NCBI GenBank assembly: GCA_963082975.1
Contig: OY720344.1
Location: forward strand, 91,704,538 to 91,768,537
DNA from: Labia minor
Lineage: Eukaryota > Arthropoda > Insecta > Dermaptera > Spongiphoridae
Length of the DNA stretch: 64,000 nucleotides
Direction: 5' to 3'
The stretch's first letter is position 1; each line of letters starts with the position of its first letter. Both the position numbers and the translations under genes were made by a program. The notes beneath the pieces were generated by a model. The model ran no database searches, was not told the origin of the DNA, and saw nothing but the letters and a program-made list of their open reading frames with translations. Positions 19,852 through 33,480 of the stretch are shown here, piece by piece.

Positions 19852-20094
19852 TAAGTTAAAAAACATGATTCATTATTATTGGATTTGGCTGGTAATATTA
19901 ATACCTGAGACACTGAGCTCTCGCTCTACCCTTTAAAAAATATTGATATACAATTCTTTAATTATTTATTACAATTATTAAATGTATTAAATAATATTTT
20001 ATTTAAAAAATATTAAAAATTATAAAACTATCTAAAACTTAATTAATAAAAGAACAATGAATAAATAAATCACGAAAATAGATAAAAAAAACGC

Positions 20095-20160
20095 ACGCGA
20101 CGAGATTCGATCCTTCGAACTCGGGGAGTAAAAACAATTGTTCTAACCACTGGTCTAAGT
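20095..20160 (-). repeat. tRNA-like SINE head or tRNA relic
   Basis: On the minus strand there is an A-box-like stretch CTTAGACCAGTGGTTAGAA (complement of 20141-20159) and, at tRNA-like spacing, a B-box-like GGATCGAATCTCG (complement of 20101-20113). No closed acceptor stem is seen, so it is not a working tRNA gene. It is absent from the matching place in repeat D copy 1. Confidence 0.5.
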
Positions 20161-20530
20161 ATTTTGATAATAAAATTAAGATATTTTTACCATCTTTCGA
20201 AGACATTTATTTGTTTTGTTGTTTTTTTTTGAGAGAGATTAATAAATATATATATATTTTATTAAAAATAAATATTTTTAATTTTATTTCGAAATTAAAT
20301 AATAAATTTTAAAATATTTTAAATAAAAAAAAAATATTAATACAATTTCAGTTAAAAAATAAAAATGGATGTCATGTGACGTCACCCATATATAATTTTA
20401 AATTAAGAAATAAATAATGAAGCTGTATGTTTCAAGAGATATGATCAATAAATCTTAATTTTTCTTTATAAATACTATATCTAGTGTGAATTTGAAAAAA
20501 ATCGTTAGAGCGGTATTTGAGAACCCATGG

Positions 20531-20531
<1 letters not shown>

Positions 20532-20579
<48 letters not shown>
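20532..20579. repeat. (TA)n microsatellite at the 3' part of repeat D
   Basis: Pure TA run. A shorter TA run occupies the same place in other D copies (about 18078-18100 and 61480-61500), so it expanded within the repeat. Confidence 0.9.
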
Positions 20580-20583
<4 letters not shown>

Positions 20584-20639
20584 TTTAGCTAGCATAATAA
20601 GATAAGATAAGATATTATAAAAATAATGGATGATAAATT

Positions 20640-20780
20640 AAAATGAGAAGTAGCAGCCTACAATCAAGAAAATCAATATAATATGTTGTACTGATAACAT
20701 AATTCCTCTAACCTACTTAGGATACAACCGACTTGATAGGCGCTGTCGTTTCAAAAAATGTTCAAAAACCAGGTTATTTA
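20640..20780 (+). repeat. SINE-like repeat E, copy 2 (body only)
   Basis: Shares ATCAAGAAAATCAA and CCGACTTGATAGGCGCTGTC ... TGTTCAAAAACCAGG with 3584-3706. The tRNA-like front part is missing. Confidence 0.5.
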
Positions 20781-21920
20781 GGTTTTATTTTCTTCAATTT
20801 ATCCACGAATTTAAATCTCAAAAAGATAAATAAACATATGGAGGAACTAGTGAGAAGAAAAAAATATTTTATTTTTCATTGAAATAATAAATAATTGTTA
20901 TAAATTGAAATTCATTTGACAATTTAACCTAAATAAACTCAAGTAGTTTATGTTTATAAAAGTATTTCAAGTGTATGATTCTTATCAAATTGATATGTCG
21001 GCTTATATATATATTTCAATGGGAATGATATGTTTAGGTCACGCAATCCTTTTAATTGATTCTGTAAACATAATCCACGAACTGGGGAGATTAAACCGTG
21101 CTGAGATATTTTGTCAAGGATACTATATATTTGAAATAAATACATAAACATGTATATTCGAGTGGTGTAAAAAACAAAAATAAATCCAACAAAATAGAAG
21201 ATTATTATCATAAATCAACAATATGTGAAAAAAAGACTTACTATTCTATAAAATCAACATTAATATTATTGTTATTATTATTATTACTATCCTGCTTAAA
21301 TTCAACAGCTCATTCGAAAGAAAAATATTTATTCTTCATTTTGAAATAGAATCCTGATTTTCTAATAAAAGTTTAAGAAATCGTTTTACAGAAATAAAGT
21401 AAATATATAATCAAATTAGATTTAACTAATGTAAATAAAAAACAAATCATTCTCTTCAATTAAATGTCAAAGATAATAAAGATAAAATATCTCACTCTTG
21501 AAATAGAAACAACATTTATATTAATATTAATAATAATAATAAAAATACGAATTTTATATTCAAGAATTAAATTTTTAATAAAACTAATATAAACTAACTA
21601 AAAATAATTTTAAAATCATATTTAGTGTATATATTTTTTATTTATTTTATTTTTAACGGTTCCCTAATCATTAGAGAATCAAATACTTTTCATTGATTGG
21701 TATGTATGATTAACATTTTAACATTTCTTAATATAAAAACCTGAATTGATTATTATCATTCAAGAATTATGATTCAATTCATTAAAAAATAATTGTCATA
21801 AATTCTTTTAGTTGTTTTTAACACGAGATATGATTCGTTCAATGTATGTAGTAAAGTTAACGCCGATTGAAAGTGTAACAAATGAATCATTATTTAAATT
21901 TAAAAGTAAAAGAATTAATT
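20781..21920. other. AT-rich non-coding DNA, nothing recognised
   Basis: AT-rich with short ATT and TAA runs near 21265 and 21520. Two overlapping short frames near 20950-21210 have hydrophobic, low-complexity translations with no family features. Confidence 0.5.
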
Positions 21921-22476
21921 TTTACTATCTATCTAGTATTGCGACCATGAAAATTTTCGATGTCGAGATTTTGATGTTTTTATACGTTTTAAAGGTCCCT
22001 GAGTCATATTCACTAAGGTTGAGAAAAATGTCTGTGTGTGTGTGTGTGTGTACGTAGACAAGATTACGCAAAAACGGAGTGTGCTAGAATAATGAAATTT
22101 GGTACATGGGCATTATTAAAAATTCGTAGTTTTCTATCGATTTTTGAAAAATGTAGCTCAAACGGAAGAGGGTCATTATCTACAACGTTTTGATTTTTTT
22201 TTTCCTCTAAAGTGACCGTAAAAATATGTTTGATAGTTTTTCACATAATTAAAAATTGTATAAAACTGCTATTTATAGAATTTCAGCTTGATTGAATCGG
22301 AAAGTAACGGAATTAATTTTTTAACTGCTAATCACGTGCCAGCAAGTGACGTGGTGCCATCAACAAAGAGCCAAACACTTGCTGGTTTAAAAAATATTAT
22401 TTATTCTTTATAATTTAATTAATTAAGTTAATTTAAATATAATATATGCTAATTAATCCAATTGGGAGACACTATA
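21921..22476 (+). mobile_element. Repeat family A, copy 3
   Basis: Begins TTTACTATCTATCTAG and keeps the GT microsatellite (about 22031-22050) and core, but has lost the 3' GCGAGATAG segment. Only GGGAGACACT remains of the terminal hairpin. An older or internally deleted copy. Confidence 0.75.
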
Positions 22477-24049
22477 GATTTTTTTATATGTAAACAAATA
22501 TATATTTTCCTCTAATTTGAATTTTTTATAAATATATCTCAATTTCAATTCAATAAATATAATAAAATAAAAATAATAATATACGTTGATCTCAATTAAA
22601 TCAAAATAAATTTATTATATATAGATATATTCAAAATAGAATGCAAATGAAGGGGTATTTTTTTGAAGACACGCTACTCTTTACTTCTCTCTATCAATAG
22701 ACGGCACTTATAAAGAGAGATCACGCATGGATTTCATGTTTTTAAATGCTCTCAATGCATACCTATCTCAATATTTGAAATTTTATAAAAAAAAACAAGA
22801 AAGAATATGAAAATCATAGAATAGAAATTAAATTTTGAAAATAATATGTGATTGAGGTTAAAAATAAAATTTTTATTACATATTGATATTTGAATATTGA
22901 ATTAAAATGTGATATATTATTAAATAAACTATAAATGTGGTATAAATAGATATTATTATAAAATATATTACACGTTTTAATAGATTTTATGTAAAATAAA
23001 ATATTTAGTATGTCAATTATTAAAATTCTTAAAATAAGTAAAATAGAACAATCAACTAACATAAGATAATAACAAATAACATAAGATAATTATATAATAA
23101 TTATATAATAATAATAAAAAAAACAAAAACTCTGAATTAGACCCTGGATTATTTTTGATGAAGCCAAACATAAAATTATTTTATGAAAAACTAAAAGCAT
23201 TTAAAAATTTAATTATCAAATTAGTCTGATAATGTCAAAATTGAAACAATTATATAAAATGAATATAAATAGCAAGGAAATATTAAATTAATAATGCTAT
23301 TATTTTCATTATTATTAAATATCTATTGATTTGATTGAAAGTGAATTATTATATGTTTATTTAAATTTATTATTTTGGATACGATCATTTTAAGGGTAAT
23401 AAGTATTAATTGTATATGGCGTTTGCTTTTTCTTTCTATTATATCGATAAGCGGTTCGCATGTCTGGATTCCTCCTTCCACCAACCATTTACTTTCAATA
23501 CCGAGATTATAAAATCGTACCCACCTTACACATCTCATTAAACTTGCAACTTTTTAAATCCCTTTCTTCTTTTGAAATCAAAATTTTAATTTAATTTCTA
23601 CATACTTTAAGTACATATATCTATGCCATATGTAATATGTATGATCGAGTGCTCTTTGAAAAAGATTTAAGTAGGGGTATATGTATGTATAACTGGAGTA
23701 TATTTTAAGTTGTTAACGCTAAAATGTCCCGTGAAAAAAGATGCCTGAGGTTCAACCATTCTTTTTTTTTATGTTTATGAGAAATTTAATATAAGTTTAC
23801 GAGAAGGTGAATTCTTTAAGAGGGTTTAATTCTTTTCTCGAAGAAGTCGATTTTATGGTTCATCATAAAAGTAGTCAAAAAGTGGAATCTAATGAAAAAA
23901 GTTCAGATGAGGTTTTAAAGACTTGGAAGGGAAAATATGAACATCACGGATACGAATATTTATATTTTATTTAAGAGCCACCTTCGGCTTCTAATGGATT
24001 CCCAAAATCAGAACCAATATCTTTCCTCTCCCGAGTTTGGAATTGGTTA
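22477..24049. other. AT-rich non-coding DNA, nothing recognised
   Basis: No gene or transposon end seen. A patch at about 23440-23535 is slightly less AT-rich. The 71- and 82-codon minus frames lack family features. Confidence 0.5.
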
Positions 24050-24460
24050 ACTTCCCCCACCTGTCTCTTTCACTTCCAGGTGCCATCAAATTCAGTCGTT
24101 TAAAACCTCCGGAGGCCAATGGCCGTCACCCTCCCACATCTCCCTCCACCCCCGTGAGAATTTCTCTGCGTCGTCTCCAGGTCGTTTTTTAAAATATGCA
24201 TACTTGAATGCGGATGTTGCAAGGAGAGGGGACTTCCGGTCAGTGGCGGGATTGGCGGCCACAGCATGACCTGGTCACAGACCGCAATGTGACCCATTTG
24301 TCCTGGGGTACGACCAATCGATAACCCCCCCCCCCGGCTGGGGTTGGCGAAAACACCCCCTTTGTTGTCGGGTCGCAAGGCCCCCAAGCGCCGATATAGA
24401 GTGCAGCCCCCAAGGGCCTCCACCCCAACCCAATCCTATTTTGCATACACGCATACACAA
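24050..24460. other. GC-rich block with C-tract
   Basis: Strong local rise in GC and in CpG, including an 11-base C run (24325-24335) and a GGTCAC/GTGACC dyad at about 24272-24295. The overlapping minus-strand frames (61-107 codons) are proline- and glycine-rich by composition and share no recognised domain. It may be a promoter or CpG-rich regulatory block, or an unrecognised repeat seen once. Confidence 0.35.
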
Positions 24461-24590
24461 TGAAAGAATGATAAATTAACTCACATTGGAACGATGCGCC
24501 ATTATGCATAGATAACCTGAATCTTTTCTCCAAATCTCGGATCAAGTTTTGTTTTGCACCCTTAAAAATAGTTTACCGAGGCAATTTCAA

Positions 24591-24638
<48 letters not shown>

Positions 24639-27600
24639 AAAAAGAAGAGAACAAATTTCCCCCTAAAGACTGGCGAAATTTTCATTTATGCAGCGATAAA
24701 TAAGGATCCGCATTGCGGGATGCCTGAAGCTCAGGGGAATTTTGATGAAAAGGGAGAGCAAGGGCTTTTTACTTTCTCTGCAATATGCCCTGGACGCCAC
24801 AAATAGAGAAATTCAATAGCAACATCATCTTCTTGACATTTTTTGTAAATATTCATAATTAATATAAATTATTCAAGTTTATAAAATATTCTTTTAAAAT
24901 TAGAATTTCCAAAAAAAAAAAAAAAAAAAATTCAAAGAAATTTGACAATCAAAGATATGATAATTATTTATCATATTTTATACAAGATTTATCAAAATTA
25001 TTTATATTTTATTTAGAAAAATTAAAATTTAATCTTGATATTCTCAATTGTATTTAACTATGATTTGAATCGTGATGACTCATTAGAAGTGTTTTTACTC
25101 TTATAAAATTTTGGTAATAATTAATATAAATTATAAATTTTTAATTTTTATTGAAAAATCCATTAAATAAAGACTGTAAAACTTTTCATTTTTTTTTATC
25201 ATTTCCATTTAAAAATTAGAAAAATAATAAAATAACAATTAATTAAATATTACGTGTCTTGATTAATTTCTTAATTAATTAAAAGAGTTTCTAAACCATC
25301 TTCTGTGATTTCTAACTCAATTTAAAATATAAAACTTAACGATTTTAACTAATTATATTTATATTGCATTCTTAATATAACAATCATTTTCATCTTCAAT
25401 ATATAGGTATAAGGTATTAATAAATTATTTATAATCGATTATCATAACGAGGTCGAAATTTTAAATAATGTTGCGTGCCCGGAGCTCACTAATAATCTCA
25501 TATATAATGTATACATATATATGTATATTTACGATATACGTGATTTTGTTCCTAAACATGTATTTAGGACAATATCAATATTACTAGAAAAGCATTAGTC
25601 TAAAAGTGAATATGTATATTATAGTATATAGGTAAAATAAATACTTATTATATTTTGTTTATTCTTAATATATGTGTATACATAATTGAAGTGAAAAATT
25701 ATAAATTAAAATTAATATTAAAATATTCTAATAAATTAAAAAAAAAAATGATCTTTTAACATTTTAAATAATTTTTTTCAATCGTCTTTTTAGAAGAATA
25801 TTATATGTTTTTATTTCATATTTTCTTCCGGCCATCTTTGTCAAAGCGGAAGGGTTTCATATTATGAATATTTTATTAATAACTTCCTCTCTGTTAGGAA
25901 TTATATTAAATATAGTTAAAAATTAACATAATAATATAATACATATAATTAAAATACTACCGGGTGTTTAAATATTTGTTTATTTTAAATTGATGAGGTA
26001 TATTTGTTAAAATAATAAATGTATTTTTAGAGCATCTCTATTTTCTTCTGGTTTTTTTATAATGATAAGATAAGTTCTCTGGCGAATATTATTTAAAAAG
26101 TAAATCCTATTAAAAGCGGATGAATTGAACGGGTTTGGCTGTGTGTGAGTCAGTGATATATAATGAAATTCTCCTAGAACAGGAACTTTTTGCACAACCT
26201 CCTAATCAAAGTGAATTACAAATAATTTAATAAATAATCTTATTTGATATTCCCGGGATAGTGAATTGGAGCCGCATTTTGGTTTTCCATATATTATTAA
26301 GAGTTACACTGTAGTTAAGTTAGCAACACAATTCATATTTAAATTTTTAGGGTTATATATTCCACCCAAGTATTGTATGAAATGCACTATTAAGTTTCCC
26401 ATAGTATTGCTGTAGTTGCGACACCCTTTTAGTACATAAACTTTATAAATCTAATATAAAATTTGGAAACCACAAAATTTAGAAAAATTTTTACTTTTTT
26501 TACAAGTTTAATAATCTGTATATTTATAAAACAAAATTGTTTTACTAACGTAATATATGAATATAATTATACAAGATATATATGCATAAAAAGGATTAAG
26601 AGAAAAAATTCAAAATAATTATTGTATAAGTTTTAATAAGACTTTTATTCGTGACTAATCAAATATTTAGAAATTAATATAAATACACTCAACAAAATAT
26701 TAGTTACTTAAATAATTTAAAGATGTATTAACTGGAAAAAGTTCTGAAAAAATAATCATAATATTACATGGATTTAAATAGGTTATATTCTCTTTAAAGA
26801 TTTTTTTTAATCTTTTTTTTTTAAATAAATTTAAATAAATTAATGAAAGTAAATCATAGTATGAATTTAATTTGACTAAATATTGTTACTAATATCATTG
26901 AAATTATCTTTAAAATATTTAAAATTTAAAAAAAAATATAAAAAGTGGAAAGAATTAAAATAAATTTTGGGTTGATAATTTCACAATTAAAACAAAATTT
27001 TATATTATTTTAAATTAAACTATTCCTACATTATATTATGAATTATTTTTAATTAACAAATATAATTAAATAAATATAATCTTTTTATAAAAAAGGGTGA
27101 GTAAAATATTTTAAATATTACTTGTATTACTTCGAAAAAATGATTTCAATTTCGTTTTCTAATGATGCAGGAACAAGATATTCTTTTTAAAAAATTCATC
27201 TGTTTCCGTAGTCAATTTTTTATAAAAATTTCCATTTATATTGTAATTTATTATAGAATTATTTTATTATATTTTTTTTACTTTTACTATATCTATACAA
27301 GAGAAGCAATAATATATGCCTTCAGTCTTTCTACCTTTATCTTCAATTTCCTTGTTGCGAAATATCAACTCTTATTTAATGACTCTCCGAGGTTGTTTAA
27401 TTTAATTAAATAATTTATTTTAATTTTTATTTTATATTTCTTTTATGTTTTCTTTTACTTTCATATTTGACAATGTTCATGATTTGAATTTTTTTTATTC
27501 TTTTCTGACTCATATTTTATATTTGTAATATTTAATAGTAATTGTGGTATATTTTCTTCATCTGATTCACTTGAAAATCAAGCTAGGACATTAGGTGAGA

Positions 27601-29040
27601 GCTATAATGGACTTTTTTCAAATGAGTTGACATTAACATTTTAAAATCGTGTAGGTTACCAATTTCATTTATAACTTTTTAGTAATTTATCCTTTCAATG
27701 ACATTTATTGACGTAAATCCTTTGAGAAAGAAATTTATTTTAATTATGATTTTTATGAAAAAAAAAAATGTCAAAAGGCTGGAATACGTGGAGGCATTTT
27801 TCACAAACACACATACACATACATGTATATAAACACTGACACATACATAGGCATATATTGATTAAATGAAATATAGGCATGAACGGGATTCGTATCTGAT
27901 GGTTGGTTCGTTGGTAGAGAGAAAAAGGGATGAGATGGAGTGGGAAAGGGTATAATTCAATTTTTTTAAATTTGAACATTTTTTTCAATGCTGTGAGAGA
28001 ATGATTTGTTGGATGGATTCACTGATTTTTTTCTCTCTCTCGCTTTTTATTAGCTTTACTTAATGACATATTTATACCTATGTTTATTCATTTTGGAAAT
28101 AGCCAAATTCAAAACAAACATATACATAAATATATTTGCTCTTCAGTTAACCCCCTCCCCTTCTTTTCTCTATCCTCCCACCACTCACCCAATATTATCC
28201 TCTCATACATACCTCTACTATAGCTATGAAACCAAAAACAATTTGTATGAAAATAAATAAATTAGAGAAGTAGAGCGGATTAATTTGCATGCCTTGTCAC
28301 ATAGGTATTATTTTATTTTGAATTTCCCCCCTTTTTTTTTTATTCACTTTCGATGATGATAATGTTGGTTTTGTTGGTAAATTATAATCATATCTTTATC
28401 AGATAATTGACCAGAATAAATTATACATAATTTTTTAGATACTCGTATAAATTGCAGAAGAAAATGTTCATTTTACTAAAATTAAGTTTAGATAATTAAA
28501 ATTGTCATTTTAATTTATCTTAAAATTTTCTTTGAATTCAAATTCTATGAAAGTTCTTAGCATCAACAAACACATTCCTTCATTTGTTATTATCCTAAGT
28601 CATTTTCATTGAATTCTTATTCTATTTTAATTTTTTTCTATTTGAGTTTATTATAACTTCTCACAGGCATGGTCATTTCTTAATTGGTTTTCCCATAAGC
28701 CACCAAATTTCTCACCATTTTTTCTTCACTTATTTGAGCCGCATGACTTTTAACTATATTAATTACTTATCTACGTTAAAATGTGTTTCGTAAAATACTT
28801 TTTTCATGAATATTTAATTAATCAAATGATGCATGAATATATTGTAATATATAAGCATAAAAATGCCTTTCAATAGGTGAATCCCATAAATAAACATAGG
28901 GCATCATCACGTCGTCCATCCATGACAATTTTCTAAAAAGCAAAAAATGTAATTCAAAGACGATCACCTGATGGCAGGGGAATTTGTATCATTGTTCTCA
29001 TAAATAACATGACATAAGTTTCTTAAATTTATGGAGATCT
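24461..29040. other. AT-rich non-coding DNA with microsatellites
   Basis: Holds a (TA)n run at 24594-24632, a 20-base A run at 24911-24930 and long low-complexity AT sequence. At 27740-28260 short frames with CA-rich or proline-rich translations look like composition effects. No host exon or transposon could be supported. Confidence 0.5.
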
Positions 29041-32000
29041 GACTATCGGTTACCTGAGTATAGGGGATAAGTGAGTGAAAGAGTAGCCAAGAACTGATCG
29101 GAAGGGGGTACAACAGTGCCAGGATCCTACCTCGAGGCCAAAGAAATTGCCCAGAGAAAATATATCATTGCCCCTTTCCCTGAACTCCATACTATTAACA
29201 ATGAACAGCTATATGGTTGACCCTTTAAAAAATTACAATTGCTAAACAAATGTATAATCTGATAATTAATAACATTAAAATAAATGAACTTTATTTTATA
29301 GTTAATTTATAAGTTATAATTTTCCATGATACTTATTATAATTATATTAAAATCTTAATATATGTGTTAATTTTATTATAATTTAATATTTCATTTTTAA
29401 TCTAAATGAATTCAAATTTACCTCTTCTCTGATCAACCTTCGCTGGAATCACCCTATTAATAAAAAACAGAGTGCTACCAATTTAATTAAAAATCAATTT
29501 TATTAATTTTAAACCAAATTTTTTAATAACCCTACCCATACTAATCCTCCAATATATAACAATGTATTTATATATATATAAAAGCAGTTACCCTGAAAAC
29601 CTAATAAATATTAACTCATAGATTTAAAACCAAATTGTTGTTTTCTTTAAAATTATTTTTTACTTAAACAAATAAACATCATATTTAAAACGGTTATCAA
29701 TTAAACGTGGAATCATTATGTAGTGTATTTATCTTTCTATTCTAATACAATGTAATATTATTATTATTGTCTAGTTCAGGATCTGCAATGACAATTAGAC
29801 ATGACAATGTGGAAAATCTTCACGTTATGATTACTATTTTTCATATCCCCACCTACATCTCGATTAAATTATTCACATTTGTTTCCAAAGTATTCAAACC
29901 AAACATAAAAAAGTAACTTATTACGATTTAAATGAATTAAGAGTTATAGAATAAAGGGAAGAGGGTGGTAAAAAAAAGTCTGTTAATGGAATAAAGTTAT
30001 TTTTTCTGCCCAGAACAATTAAGTTCCTTTTTTTAAGAAGGAAGTGGCCATTAAATTCGAATCTTGATTAGAATCGACCTCGAAACAAGACGAAGAGTGA
30101 GAAAGAAAGAAGAAAAGAGAATGGGCAGAGAAAAAAAAGGAAACCTGAATAAACGAGTAATTTAAATTAAAAAGAAATTTAATTAAAGGCAAAGAATATC
30201 GATTGGCATGGTATACGACAGACAAGACATCATATTGCTTACAATCCCCCACTCCTCTGCTCTCTTATTTCCATAGTCTCTTTTTATCTATGTTCTTTGA
30301 AGCAATGGTTTTTCTATTTTACCCCTCGTTTTTATCTGTAAAAAAGTTAAAGAACGATTTAATAGACCATTAGGCCAAAGGAAGAGTGTGGTATCGAAAA
30401 AGAGTAGGATGAGTGTGCACGGGGTTGCCAAAGAACCGCTGGTTAAGTGATCTTGGCAAATTTTATGATTCTAAACAAAGTTCAATTTAGTGCAATTTAG
30501 GGGCGGATTATAATAATCAAGCAAGTTGAAAACATAAACGCTTTTTGTAATATAAATATATATTACGAAAAACTAAGGTTCTTGACCTATTATTTATCAA
30601 ATTATTAATCAGAAAATGAATATCATCAATTAATATAATACTCCTTTTTTATTTTAGCTTAAATATCTATCTGAAATTTAATTTGTTCAACATTTATGTA
30701 AAACTATTGTTATTTAAGTTAAGCATAAATATATATATATATTTAATAATGATAAAAATATTTAATTAAACAGTCTGTGATTTTATTTTCACATTTTGAT
30801 TTCCCATTTTTTCTGAGATTTATGGTTACATTTCTTAGTTTAAATTATAAGTAATATAATTTATCTACTATATATACAATTTATGTTAATTTCAAATTTA
30901 ATTTATTTTTCAAGTATCCTCCCACTTTTTTTTTTATTTTATTGTTGCTTCTTTCTTCTTTCAACAACCGAAATGCACAATAAACAAAAATACTAGAAAT
31001 TTCACGGATGAAGTTGTATATTTTTTAAGTTTAATTTTAATTAACTTAACTAAACAATATGATTAAACTAGTGCATATTTTAAATTTATAATTTCGACAT
31101 TTGTTTTGGACATTGCATTAAAAATATAGTGTAAAAATGGCAAATTTATTTCAATTAATTTTAAAAATAAGATAACTATATTAATTTTAATAAAAAGTGT
31201 ATCACTGTACCCCTGATTGACTACCTCCCAGGGGCAAATCGGAACATTTTAAAAAATATTTATCTTGTGTTTATAGCGAATTAAAAACAAAATTTTAGTT
31301 TTAGTTTATAATAAACAAATAAAAAAAATTTAAAACATACTTTTTGTTTGTTTGTTTTTCTCCTTTTTAAGATTATTGGAGTAGAAGTATATTTATATTT
31401 GTTTATTTTTTCAAAGTTTTAGATTTTTTGTTTGTTTATTTTAAACTAGAAGACTAGATATTGAATATTTCATTTAAAATTTACAACTTCAAATATTTGA
31501 AATATATATATACTCTTTTATTAAAATTTTATAATTAATCCAAATGGATAAGAAAAATAAAATTCTAGTAATCAAGTATTAATTTTGATAAAAGTTCTTA
31601 AAGCAAACATTCCAAGTTGGTGAAATGAGAATCAAGTGTCGGATAAAAAAAATTTCAAGAAATTCGAGAGAACAAGTAAATAAATAGCATGGAGAGCGAA
31701 GGGCTTTCTGGTGTCCGGAACGGTTGAAGGGCTTAAGCCCTTGCCGCATATGTTTGCTCACGAAGGAGTTTAGCGATACCATTTGCTTTGGCGCAAGTTT
31801 TTAATTGCTTTGTTCAACAAAGATAAATGGCTCGAGACTAAGTCGTCGCCACGAATGTCTCTCCGAATGGGAAGACCTCTCCTCTCTCTTTCTAGCTTTG
31901 TTTTTGTTCACAAGCACTTTAAGGTGCATTTGCCCTTTGAAAATGAAGTGAATTCGTATATATAGGATGTATAAGGAAGTGTGGAATAGAGATAAAGTTT

Positions 32001-32493
32001 GTTTTTGTAAAAGAAGAAACCGTTTCTTTCTGATTCTCTCTTGACCACTGAAAACAATTTTCGTTCTTGTAAAATTATTATAATTATTATCAAGTTCCAA
32101 TTTTAATTTATTTAGTAAATTAATTAATTGAATACCTATAGCTATATATTTCATTAAATAAAAATTTATTAATTATCATAGTTCAATAAATATTAAATTA
32201 TTTTATTTATTTAATTAGAAAGATTCCGGCCTTCCTCTTTATGAGGTTTAGGCTACATTTTACTATTATAAAAAGCTGTAATATAACAAAAATTGGCTCT
32301 AAATATCACTATTATGATAGAAGAGTATATTGATGAAAATTTAAAGTTAACAGCAAAGATAGATTTTTACTGTTGATTTTTTTCCTTTCCAGTATATGAA
32401 GAAATTCACACCATTTAGTTTCTATAAGGATTTTCAATTGATATATATTCAATGATAATTTTCCTTTTCTAATATCCTTCTTAGTTCTTCATT
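29041..32493. other. Non-coding DNA, mostly AT-rich
   Basis: A less AT-rich patch at about 29080-29215 ends in GACCCTTTAAAAAATTA, possibly a short scrap of repeat D. Another patch at 31670-31960 contains a perfect 16-bp palindrome AAGGGCTTAAGCCCTT (31727-31742). The opposing short frames there (60-117 codons) overlap on both strands and none has a known motif. Confidence 0.45.
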
Positions 32494-33090
32494 TCTACTA
32501 TCTCGCCATCACGAAAATTTTCGATGTCGAGATTTTGATGCTTTTATACGTTTTGAAGTTCCCTGAGTCATTTTCACTAAGGCTGAGAAAAATATCTGTC
32601 TGTCTGTCTGTTTCTCTGTCTGTTTGTCTGTATATGTAGACAAGAACGGTTTGAGCTAGAATAATGAAATTTGGTACACGGGCATTATTCAAAATTCGTA
32701 ATTTTCTATCAACTTTTGAGAAATATAGCTCATTGGAAAGAGGACCATAATTTACCACGTATTCATTGTTTTCCTCTAAACTGACATTAAAAATAAAGAT
32801 ATATGTTTGATAGTTTTTCACATAATTATATATTGTATAAAACTGCTATATATAGATTTTCAGCTTAATTAAATTGCCGAAAGTAATTTTTTAACACGTT
32901 AACTGCCAATCACGAGCCAGCACGTGACGTGGTACCATCAACAATGAGCCAAACGCGCGCTGGTTTAATAAATATTATTTATTAATTTTAATTTATAATT
33001 AATATATAATTAATTAAATTTATTTTAAATTTAATATATGTTAATTAATCCAATTCAAATTTGCGAGATAGTCGAGTGGAGACACTCCAG
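32494..33090 (+). mobile_element. Repeat family A, copy 4
   Basis: Complete plus-strand copy: CTACTATCTCGCC at the 5' end, core block, AT-rich segment, GCGAGATAGT and the GAGTG/CACTC hairpin, ending in ACTCCAG before a T-run. Its microsatellite is GTCT-based (about 32597-32630) where other copies have GT. Confidence 0.8.
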
Positions 33091-33189
33091 ATTTTTTCCG
33101 TATGTTGTTAATATATGCATGATAATGTTAATATGTCAGTAAATTTTCTAATGTTATATAGTCAGTCACACAGTATTTACATTTATTAT

Positions 33190-33480
33190 ATTTATAGTAC
33201 TATAACTCAATCACGTCCAGGTTTGTCTGTACTATTCTTTATGTTTCTTCTTTGTCAGATAGTCTTCTATCTTCACTGTGCCTTTTAAATATCTGTAGAG
33301 AAAGTTAAAATCAGATTTTTTCAATGTGTGTTCACATGACCTGTATTTCTTCAGTTGTGATTTCAATCATGTTACTGTCATTTCTGAATATGATGCATTT
33401 AATAACTAAGGTCTTTTTTCTATTATGATTATGTCGTCTATGAATTTAGTCCATCTGGTTAGTAGTCAATTTTAAAACCA
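33190..33480 (-). pseudogene. Possible decayed reverse transcriptase relic
   Basis: On the minus strand, FIDDIIIIE (complement of about 33419-33447) recalls the RT catalytic box, followed after a stop by a weak IEITTEEIQ-like stretch. The frame is broken and no other RT block is visible, so this may be chance. Confidence 0.2.

Larger units (their letters stand above)
19885..20617 (+). repeat. Interspersed repeat D, copy 2
   Basis: Matches copy 1 from ACCTGAGACACTGAGC through CCCTTTAAAAAATATTG and the AT-rich body. A block with ATGATCAATAAA and GAGCGG..TTTGAGAACCCA matches copy 3 near 61400-61470. It ends with a long (TA)n run and the GATAAGATAAGAT tail. It lacks the GGGGTCCT block and carries an extra tRNA-like insert at about 20090-20165. 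Confidence 0.6.

Noticed and set aside
20095-20160. Working tRNA gene
   Set aside because: Box-like motifs are present but no acceptor or anticodon stem closes; treated as a relic or SINE head.
24100-24545. Minus-strand frames of 61-107 codons as proteins
   Set aside because: They overlap each other in different frames and their Pro/Gly-rich translations follow from the GC-rich block.
24911-24930. A20 run as the poly(A) tail of a retrocopy
   Set aside because: No gene-like sequence or poly(A) signal precedes it and no target duplication was seen.
31801-32154. 117-codon minus-strand frame as a host gene
   Set aside because: Overlapping frames exist on both strands, the translation is Lys/Asn/Ile-rich without motifs, and much of it covers AT-rich DNA.
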